From: Owenia fusiformis
Lineage: Eukaryota > Annelida > Polychaeta > Sabellida > Oweniidae
Reading direction: 5' to 3'
NCBI GenBank assembly: GCA_903813345.2
Contig: CAIIXF020000009.1
Coordinates: 28,368,740 to 28,432,739, forward strand
Length of the DNA stretch: 64,000 nucleotides
A program made the position numbers and the translations under genes. Below are positions 55,850 to 64,000 of the stretch, one piece after another. The notes under the pieces were generated by a model. That model saw only the letters and a program-made list of their open reading frames with translations. It was not told the DNA's origin and did no database searches. Position 1 is the first letter of the stretch, and each line of letters begins with the position of its first letter.

Positions 55850-56467
55850 ACCTGAGATGAACAAAAATGATCTAAAATAAACAAATACCGCAACAGGCAA
55901 ATATGGTGTTGTGATCAGGGTTAGATTGGCTAGGTGCTGCAAGTGCAAATCGGTCGGAATTTCAAGCACCAAACAAATGTGATTTCAGTCGGAGAATTAT
56001 TCTGATTATCATGAGTATCTGGCAGTATTAAGGCCTTAGTTGTGTTTGAAGTTTCGAAATAAAATATCTCTGGGGAGTAATCTTTAACACGGTTTGTAAT
56101 TCTAGTTAAAACTTTGTGAGAATATTAACGAAATTGAATAAAATGACTTACCGTTCCGATCAGAGACGACGATTCGATACAGACGACTTCTCGAGATCGA
56201 AAACGAGACGAGATGTGAAACGAGAATATAGAATTAAAATGGGGGAAAAACAAAATATTTAAATTCGCTGTAAATTCTGTTAGATAATGCAACCATTATC
56301 TCAACAAGAGTGATAAAAGTATGTTGGGAAATTAAGGTATGTTCTTTGTTTATCATCGTATTATTTCTATGTCGTTCTATGTCGACCTTGGACGCTTATG
56401 TCGATGTCGAAGTGACATTTCGATCGCCAATCGACGATTCCGACAAATGATCAGAGCTCTACCTTTC

Positions 56468-56605
56468 ACCAATCAGCGAGCTTGAAGACATGCGCCAAAT
56501 GCGTTCTAATTAAATATGCGCATGTCATTGGTCAATTCCGGGCTCAACGATGACGTCAGAAGGAATGACCATATAAAGAACGTCGGTCAAATTTGGCCGA
56601 CGAAC
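56468..56605 (+). promoter_or_regulatory. Promoter-like block inside the TACCCT element
   Basis: In order: ACCAATCAGCG, a reverse CCAAT (ATTGGTCAAT, about 56528), a perfect CRE TGACGTCA (56551-56558) and CATATAAAG (about 56570-56578). The order and spacing recur in the 36078 and 60695 copies. Transcription from it would run out of the element through the AAAGGGTA end. Activity is inferred only. Confidence 0.45.
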
Positions 56606-56711
56606 ACTGATTGGCGCGGTGAGTTCACAGGTTTATTTTAGTTTGAAAGAGTGAAGACGGAGCTCTCTTTTAAGAAGTGAAGTCAAACGAATGCAAAGGG
56701 TAAGTTTGATT

Positions 56712-59700
56712 TATCAGAGAGGTTTATTGTACCATCACTTTCTGGATAATTGGTGAAGGCACTAAGTGTTCATTATTACTATGTTCTATTATTATTATAT
56801 TATGATTAAGATGCTGTTGATTTAGAGAATTTTGCAGAATCGTGCATTAAATTGTCTCATAAATATCAATTTTTCTACCATGCTCTTATTGGACTTTAAC
56901 GTTCGAGTAACTGATAATTATTACGTTTTTCTGTCTTGTCGAATCATGTTATCAGATTTTGTTACAAAAGTAAAACAAAAATGGACATAATCAAAAATCA
57001 TGCTTTAAATAGGCAAAAATCATACTTGATAGTTGCCATTTGAACATAAAATCTAAAACCTATCAATACAGTTTTATGGATGTCACAACATCACCAATCT
57101 GCTGTCAGATCATCATTTCCTCATGGGAAGAAATGACATAAAAAGTAATTGAATAGACTAGAAGGACATGCCTGACTTCCTATTATAGAAAAAAAACAAA
57201 TGACGTGTCTCCATTAGCTAAAAGGCGGATGTTGCAACATTGAGATAAGTAACTATTATACTTTGAATATTCATTCTTTTTGTGAAATAATAACACCACA
57301 AATTCCATTAGATAATCAGTTCTTCATGACGTCAATATGGTTCATTAATGGCACATTTATGTCCAATTCTCTGATATTTCTTTCTTTCTTGTACAGAATA
57401 GATCGATTATATGAATTCAATGGCAGGATATAAGTAAGAGTGTGTCATTGAATTTTAATGCTTAAGATGAGGAATAAATATGACAGATTAAGATGGTAAA
57501 ACTATGAGTGAAATGTTGAATGATATACTTTGGGATGTTTGAAATCTTGTCATTCCTATGCAAGTAAAATCTTAAATTGTTTTGAATGTGAATCTTATAT
57601 CATAATACATTTATTATCTTAGTTGAAAAAAGAGCTAGGGTTTTATGTAATTCTGTTCAAATGTTGCACAATCTGATAAAATCTGATGGTGCAAAATATA
57701 AACAAACTATACTCTAGGAATATTTCTACCATATTTGATGCTGCAAAATTATGAACAAATATATATTTATTCCACATATTCGAGTCTGGAGAACAGTAAC
57801 TACATGTTAACACTGAAAAGATTCCTTGACTCTGAGTTCTATGTATTGTAGCAAACCAGGTACGGTGTCGGTTACATTTGGAGGTAGGAATGCACTCAAA
57901 GCCTACATGTTTACTGTTCCATTCTAGTTGCAGTTTACAACATCACTTGCTTACTGACATGCTTCATAACAGACTTAATTTTCTTTTTTCTCCTGTATTA
58001 TTGGTTGGAAGTCTCAGTCTTGACATTTTGTATATTCAGGTGTACAAAATGCCAAAATTCATGTATAGTTACAAGAGCTGCTGCTACCATACCGCATGTC
58101 CCATCTCCCGATCCCTTTCTCTCCTTCATAAATATTTGCCTATTAAGAGAAATGGAAATTGATAATACATTTACTTTAGGGACATGATCTAAGTGAGACC
58201 CCATACCTTACATAGTATTCGTTGTTGTGTAATTTTCATTTACCTTTGAAAAAATGCAAGGCCATAGTTAAATGTGCTGTTACAAACAGTAAGAGTGATG
58301 AAATCATGTTCAACCCAACAGAAAGCCCTGGAACTGAACAGATATTACTGAAACAGACAAACATTAATGCAGTGAACTTTCCTGGATATTTTATTGACCT
58401 CGGCTCAACATTTATCAATTCTAAAGAAATGTTGACAATTGTTCAAAAGTTTTGTTGATTTTCTAAATGTATGCACGAATTCAAGTTTACACAGTGCTAA
58501 CTGGATTGGATAGACCAATGTATGAAGTTACAAATTTTTATCAGTAATATGGGAAGCTCTCAGCAAAACTTTTGGTAAGATATATACATTTAGTTAAGCT
58601 GAGATGCGAGCAAATGGTAATGAAAAATACTGTTTAGAGAATGTCTCAATACTAGCATTTCCAACTATTAAATACCAGGTCCATACCAAGGGGGGAGGGG
58701 AGTTTGAACTGAGAACTTTTCAAGTGATTATGGCCATTTTTGGGCCGAAGATGTCAAAATAAAACCCCACTGGGATTTTTTAAAAAGTGAACCCCCTTTG
58801 GTAAATCCCGGCTAGGGGCCTAAATACCATGTTAAATGTCTGGTTTTACTTCAGAAGAAGTGAGTAGCTCCCATAATACTATCACATTCTATCGTATTCG
58901 GGGATTTCCCTTAGGGCCCTTAGCCATCCCATATGTTCATACAAGCCTTATATGGATCTATCACATGATATTCAAAATGGCGGACAATGGTCAGTTGGAT
59001 TCCTATATGGTCATGTAACCCTTATATGGATCTAGCACATGGCTACCACGTGATCGGATACGAAGGCTGAACTTTGGGAGATCTCCCCCCCCCTGGTTTT
59101 GCTTCAACAGAACTACATATATATCACTGTATAATTACATTAAGCCTCTAAGTTTCAAGATCAACATCAAAGAGACTGATGCAGATTTCCAAAATATGTA
59201 TGAATGACTTGCAGGTAAAAACAAACACAATCTTAATATCAAGAAAATGTATGAGAAAATGTTTGTTTAGGAAATGCATGAAGTCCCTTGTCCAATAACT
59301 TTCTCGTCAGAATTCTATTCATATTTATTCTTTTAATTCACAATTGAGTTAATATTCTTTATACTGCAACTTTTGTGATTTTTTAAGTAGATTTTTGTAT
59401 CAGACACTTAGCATTTTATTGCAGTTAACAATCGCCCCATTCTTATCTCAAAAACTCACATTTTTTGCAACTACCTATAAAAAAGGTAATAGTGCCATTT
59501 TTCACAAAATGTACTATGTGTGTGTCCTCTATTAGTTCAAACAGGCGCTGTGCCAAAACACTATCTAAATGTACATAATCTTAAACAAAATAGAGCGAAG
59601 GTGTGTCAGTGAACATACACATACCATAAATGTAGAGTTGTTATGTCTGGGGTATGATTTGGCAACTTACTCTACATCTAGGATAGTTGGTTTCAAATCC

Positions 59701-60048
59701 CTTCATTAGTACAAATATAATTACGTTATCTGATAAGTGAGTTTTAGAATGCTGTAACTTCATCTGTAGGGCAGCTTACTCTGATTCGTCCAAAGTTACG
59801 ATATCATATTGGTGATTTCTAAATCAGTAATAAAAAGTATTACTTGAAGACTTGCATCAAAATTAGAATATGGGCTGACAGTCTAATACCCTTTTTGATA
59901 TTTCGATAGTTTGAGCTAAAAGAGCACTATTTATTGTTTCAGGGTAATTAGTCTTACAAACTAAAATAAAATACATCACCTTGCCTGAAAACATAGCTTA
60001 CTTTAACCATGGGTTTTCAATAGATTATTGAATGCCCATGTGATATGA
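56712..60048. other. Gene-poor region, nothing recognised
   Basis: It contains AT-rich unique-looking DNA with scattered short open frames (longest about 94 codons near 57878) that show no domain, no convincing splice context and no family likeness. Confidence 0.55.
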
Positions 60049-60110
60049 TACCCTTTGCATTCGTTTGACTTCACTTCTTAATAGTTTAACTAGACTCTGC
60101 ACGCAGGGTA
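60049..60110 (-). mobile_element. TACCCT-family element, 62-bp minimal copy, 9-bp TSD
   Basis: It reads TACCCTTTGCATTCGTTTGA through to CTGCACGCAGGGTA with no interior. The flanks are a perfect 9-bp duplication GTGATATGA (60040-60048 and 60111-60119). It is shorter than the 77-bp copy at 34161, with a different deletion junction. Confidence 0.88.
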
Positions 60111-60138
60111 GTGATATGAAAATTAAAACAGATAATAT

Positions 60139-60235
60139 TTAAGTTAAAGGAAACTTTCAGCTATAACTGCCATGCTATCTGACCCGAATGAACCACCTGG
60201 TGGTGAAACTGGTAACGACCTACTCGCACCTAAGC
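60139..60235 (+). repeat. Dispersed CCACCTGGTGG repeat, copy C
   Basis: TTTAAGTTAAAGGAAACTTT, TATCTGACCCGAATGAACCA and CCTGGTGGTGAAACTGGTAA match copies A and B. It starts about 20 bp after the 62-bp element's target duplication. Confidence 0.72.
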
Positions 60236-60694
60236 AATTGCAACAGAAGATGGCCCAATAGTCTTGCATCAGGCTCTTGTGCCCCCCCCCCACTGCATGT
60301 GAAATATGTGAGAGGGTCCAAAGACTTGCAAGTATAGGCCATCATGAACATTTTTTACAATTTATGAAGGCAATATGATGGCTTTCTAATTAGTATACAC
60401 ACAACATTGTTTACTTTTACAAGAAGACATCCCATAATTCTGCTACCTGGTTACTTAATAAATCATGGGCTAACAGAACAACTCTAATGTTTGCTTGTGA
60501 TACACCAATAAGGAACACTGTGTATGAGTACCTGTAGAAAACAGTAAAATAACCCATATGTCAGAGAGATTGACATGTTTAAGAGTCAATAAAAGATATA
60601 TATTATACCTATACATACAATATGCTCTACATCTTACATAGGGTTTCATTAGAAAAAACAGGCAAAATCATGAGCTCGAGTTCAAGAAAATGCA

Positions 60695-60905
60695 TACCCT
60701 AATCATTTAAAACCTACCACGCTGATCTTTTCTCAACCAATCTGGAAGGAACATGCAGTATGGTATGACGTCAGAGTAAATTACCATATATATAAAGTCA
60801 CTTACGAACTTTGAATGGCTTGGTGAATTTAGAGATTTATTGTAAACTGAAAGAGAGAAAAAAAGCTCTCTTTTAACAAGAGAAGTTGAACGAATGCAAA
60901 GGGTA
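60695..60905 (+). mobile_element. TACCCT-family element, 211-bp copy with left internal deletion, 9-bp TSD
   Basis: It starts TACCCTAATCATTTAAAACC (left subterminal region lost) and ends GAACGAATGCAAAGGGTA. The flanks GAAAATGCA and GAAAATCCA differ by one base. The interior keeps CTCAACCAATC, a perfect CRE TGACGTCA (60766-60773) and a TATATATAAAG TATA-like box about 14 bp after it. Confidence 0.85.
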
Positions 60906-60914
60906 GAAAATCCA

Positions 60915-62722
60915 TGGCAAAACGAAACAAAATAACAGGCTCAATTATTAGAAATTTTAACATGGATCAAGGATCTTAGCATGGAGTTACAGTATAAATT
61001 CCTCCAAATAACAACAAAGTATTTTTTGTACGAATGAAATCCCCGGAGAATTTGTATAACATCATATTCTGATTTCCCCTGTGGTATGTGCTTGTAAACC
61101 TGTGTGATGTATTGTATTGTATCATATTGTATCAGTGCAATGAATATTCTAGTCTTAAATAGTACTATGTAAATTTTACAATAGTTAGTTTTGCTTTTAA
61201 AAAGGCAGCTCCATTTATCAAATGAACTTCTCTAATGTAATACGCTCTGGCCCTCAGAGTAACAAAAGAGCTATTACTAACTGACAGTGATCAAAATACA
61301 TACAAAAAGAGCCTGAAGTACAGTATTCTAATTGATTCAATCTATGTGATAAGTGATAAGGTTTTACTGATCCCATAGAGAGTTGAATTTACACATATAT
61401 AGACTTATACATCATGATAACCTATGACACCTCACTTCTCCTCAGTCATCAGATGATGTTTTAAGTGAAACAGAAAGATGCGATGAGTTTGATTATAATG
61501 AGAGAGAGATTTTGATTAAGAAGTAATCTATAAGATGATAAGACTTTACTGATCACATAGAGTTATATACATGAATACTAAAGTGGTAATTTTGCCCGAT
61601 CATTTAATTTCCCTCCTGTCTATTTTTTGCCAGCTTCAGGAAATTCAATGTCAGAAATATTATCTTCATAATGTATCCAATCGGAAGTTGCTTGTCAATA
61701 GGAAAATTAAAATGAGGAAAATTATAAAATTTGACCATTCGGCAAATTAACTGCTTAGATTAAAAACCACGTATACAATATGCACTTTAATAGGGTCAAC
61801 TGACAGTTGTCAAATCTTGTTTAAGTTCAATGAATGAATGAAAATAACATACAAATATAGAATAGACATATATAATTTGATATTTTCGAATGTAATATTG
61901 ATGTAGAAATCCCAAACTCATTATAAAGATAAAATAAAACACAGAATCATTTTATATTTCTAAAGGGGTTATCTAAATGTTGTTTACAGATTCCTTTTCA
62001 AAGAAATGGATGAAAATGTACAATAGCATTTGTATCTTACTTCAATCTCCTCCTCTATCCTGAATAAAGATAAAATCGGGAAAAAAAGACAATTGCCAAA
62101 CATCAGCTCATTACTTTAAATATATGTCCACATCAATGGGCATTAATGCTACCTGCCACCAAACTTAAGGACTTAAGGAAGATTCTATAGAAGAGTACAG
62201 AAGAAGAGTAGAGCCAGAGATAACTCATGACCGTATCTGTATCTATCTGCAGCTGCTAACTTCAACTAAGAATATAAACTACAGTCTGTGACTCAGAATA
62301 TGTCTTGACAGTATCTTCAAAACATATATCTATTCACAATAAATTAATGCAACAATCAAAATGTGATATAATGTACTTTGCTAATAAAAATGCTGATTTC
62401 TCCTAAATGAGGCAGAAGTGACCATAATCAATTATATAATTACAATGTACCAATAATTACCAATATGGTCTCCCAAAAATGGATATGAGCAGTTCACGCA
62501 ATAGCCAGACGGATGGATGAACGGACAGAAGGATGAGTTAAGTGGTTCAATATGACATGAGGGCAAAAACAATATCACCGTGAAAGATTGAAATCTGGTA
62601 CTTTTGTTTACAAGACAGTATACGTCATTGTCGGTTATTCTAGGACAGTGTTCATTTGATCCTAATAGTCTAATCATGACTATAACACCTTTATAATATG
62701 AAACAAGGCATAACATGACAAA
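60915..62722. other. Gene-poor region, nothing recognised
   Basis: AT-rich sequence without recognisable exons, apart from a possible 19-nt microexon-like segment at 62041 (discussed under rejected items). Confidence 0.5.
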
Positions 62723-63334
62723 ATGTCACCACCTAGTTGCTCACAATGTTATTATTAGTTCAATGTTAAGACAGATTTGAAGTTCTGAGAACTCTGTAGA
62801 TGGTTTTGAAAACAATTGGTCAAATTGAAGCAAGTTTTTTTACCCTGAGAAGGTCATTGAAGGTCAAATCTCAAATCTAAAGTCAGATTTGAACTTTTGA
62901 GAACTTGTAGATGATTTTGAAAAAAATTGGTCAATTTGAAACAGGTTGAAAAAAGACCTTTTTGACCTTTCTTTGACCTTGAGAAGGTCATTGAAGGTCA
63001 AATCTTAAATCTAAAGTCAGATTTGAACTGATAACTTGTAGATGTTTTTGAAAAATAATTTGGTTAATTTGAAGCAAGCTGATAAAATGACTTTTTGACC
63101 TTTTTTAACCTTTTTTGACCTTGAAAATATCATTGAAGGTGAAATCTTAAATGTAAAGTCACATTTGAACTTCTGAAAACATGTAGATGATTTGGAAAAA
63201 ATGAAGTCACTCTAAACAGTATTTGTTAAGTTATTGGAAGTTGTAAGAATTTGGTCGCCAACCACCACCCACCAACCACCGCCACAAAAAACAGAGACCA
63301 TAACAATATGTCACCACTTCTTGGTGGTGACATA
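62723..63334. repeat. Repeat bounded by ATGTCACCACC / GGTGGTGACAT with about 135-bp internal tandem units
   Basis: It starts ATGTCACCACC and ends with the palindrome ATGTCACCACTTCTTGGTGG then TGACAT (63309-63333). About four tandem units contain AGTCAGATTTGAACT and CATTGAAGGTCAAATC. Similar TGTCACCACC or GGTGGTGACAT sequences occur at about 16565 and about 10051. Confidence 0.75.
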
Positions 63335-63764
63335 AATGGTGGATGGTTTGATTTCCATACAGCATATGAGTCTATCACCCATCCTCATTAGAGGAGTTGT
63401 GACAAGAAAAAGGTGCATAACCCTTATCTTTAACAAGAGGACAGAGGTCAAATAATCTACTATAAAAACCTCTTACTCTGTTATCTAAAACATGCTGTAT
63501 ACATATGTACACGTATAAACGGTATGTCCCAGTACAACTTTAAACAAAAGAAAGACCATTTTAAAGACAAACAAAAATATAATAGATAAATATATATGCC
63601 ACCATTTTGAGAACCTTATCACTAGATTATATTAAAATATGGGCATCCGAATGACTTTGTTATGATATCATTTGCATTGTAAACAAAAGTGTCATATTGT
63701 CTTAACCTCCAGTGGTACATTAGTCTCAAAACAACAGTTACATGCCATTAGAATATTTTTAACT

Positions 63765-63975
63765 CAGTGATCTCCCCAGGATTAAAGCAAGTGGGCGCAG
63801 CATCAATCTTTACAAACAAGCTTGCACCCACTTGAAAATCTATTTGCACCTACTTGAACAATGAACACGAGAAAAATCAAGGAATATGTATTGGCATATT
63901 TTGACCAATTTCGAGCTGAATTGAGAAAATGAGAATTTTGCACCCACTTGAGAAAATATCCTGTGGAGATCACTG
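63765..63975. mobile_element. CAGTGATCTCCCC TIR element, 211 bp
   Basis: The left end CAGTGATCTCCCCAGGAT pairs with the right end ATCCTGTGGAGATCACTG (one mismatch). Interior AAGTGGGCGCAGCAT and CACCCACTTGA motifs are shared with 40185, 41811 and 46399. The CAGTG ends suggest hAT, but a clear 8-bp duplication is not seen. Confidence 0.72.
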
Positions 63976-64000
63976 CTACTGTAAAGGGACAACAATAAAA

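Larger units (their letters stand above)
53092..56461 (-). mobile_element. Complete autonomous-looking hAT transposon, 3,370 bp, 8-bp TSD
   Basis: TIRs are TAGAGCTCTGATC on the left and GATCAGAGCTCTA on the right. The flanks are a perfect 8-bp duplication CCTTTCAC (53084-53091 and 56462-56469). GTCGA/TCGAC motifs cluster just inside both ends (53120-53160 and 56370-56440), as expected for subterminal transposase-binding repeats. The transposase gene inside (minus strand) is uninterrupted after splicing. The element sits within a copy of the TACCCT family, so it is the younger insertion. Confidence 0.94.
52956..56702 (+). mobile_element. TACCCT-family element, about 369-bp copy split by a hAT insertion, 9-bp TSD
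   Basis: Left end TACCCTGCGTGCAGAGTCTA, right end AACGAATGCAAAGGGTA. The flanks AGTTTGATT (52947-52955 and 56703-56711) are a perfect 9-bp duplication. Removing the hAT element (53092-56461) and one copy of its 8-bp duplication restores a 369-bp element colinear with the 36078 copy. The right arm keeps the CCAAT, CRE and TATA motifs. Confidence 0.92.

Noticed and set aside
62041-62059. Possible 19-nt minus-strand microexon (GATAGAGGAGGAGATTGAA between TTCAG and GTAAGA)
   Set aside because: Splice-like borders exist, but nothing in frame can be joined to it in the window and so short a match is expected by chance.

Overview
This is animal nuclear DNA. Every gene is split by GT-AG introns, the sequence is AT-rich, and much of it is short dispersed repeats. 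The three host genes are conserved across animals. The repeat content (tRNA-derived SINEs, tandem repeats of 'gccattttgaa' type, TGTCACCACC hairpins, many small TIR elements) fits a marine invertebrate, most likely a mollusc or other lophotrochozoan. The species cannot be fixed from the sequence alone, and the lineage is an inference.

Layout. 1-2318: the 5' part (four coding exons, minus strand) of WBP11, a splicing factor that binds WW domains. 2319-4657: a divergent intergenic stretch with the WBP11 promoter, a degenerate tRNA-like sequence and a 5'-truncated, frameshifted non-LTR retrotransposon (minus). 4658-10847: a complete ten-exon SDR42E1 (plus); its fourth intron holds a hAT element (8-bp target duplication) that itself carries a nested TA-flanked element. 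10848-13545: tail-to-tail intergenic DNA. 13546-43579: a complete 11-exon PKA type I regulatory subunit (PRKAR1, minus) with an unusual first exon that lacks the dimerisation/docking domain. Its introns hold minisatellites, SINEs and several TIR elements. 43580-64000: no host gene recognised; this part is dominated by mobile elements.

The most notable content is transposon biology. (1) Five copies of one asymmetric TIR element (ends TACCCT/AGGGTA) are each flanked by a 9-bp target-site duplication, three perfect and two with one mismatch. Full copies (about 370-380 bp) carry an internal CCAAT / CRE-like / TATA arrangement pointing out of the element. Two copies are only 77 and 62 bp long yet still have perfect duplications. 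(2) One of these copies is split by a complete 3.37-kb hAT transposon with TIRs, an 8-bp duplication (CCTTTCAC), GTCGA-rich subterminal repeats and an uninterrupted spliced 640-aa BED-finger transposase. (3) A separate 768-bp element with GGGTTTGTG ends and a 9-bp duplication sits inside a local tandem repeat. (4) Several families of TA-flanked elements occur, with CAGTAAAACCTG, CTGTA or CAGGGTG ends.

The host genes are not an operon; they are neighbours with separate roles (mRNA splicing, NAD(P)-dependent redox metabolism, cAMP signalling). Exons were placed by matching each spliced reading frame to the remembered family sequence, with phase checked at every junction. No alignment or database search was run.
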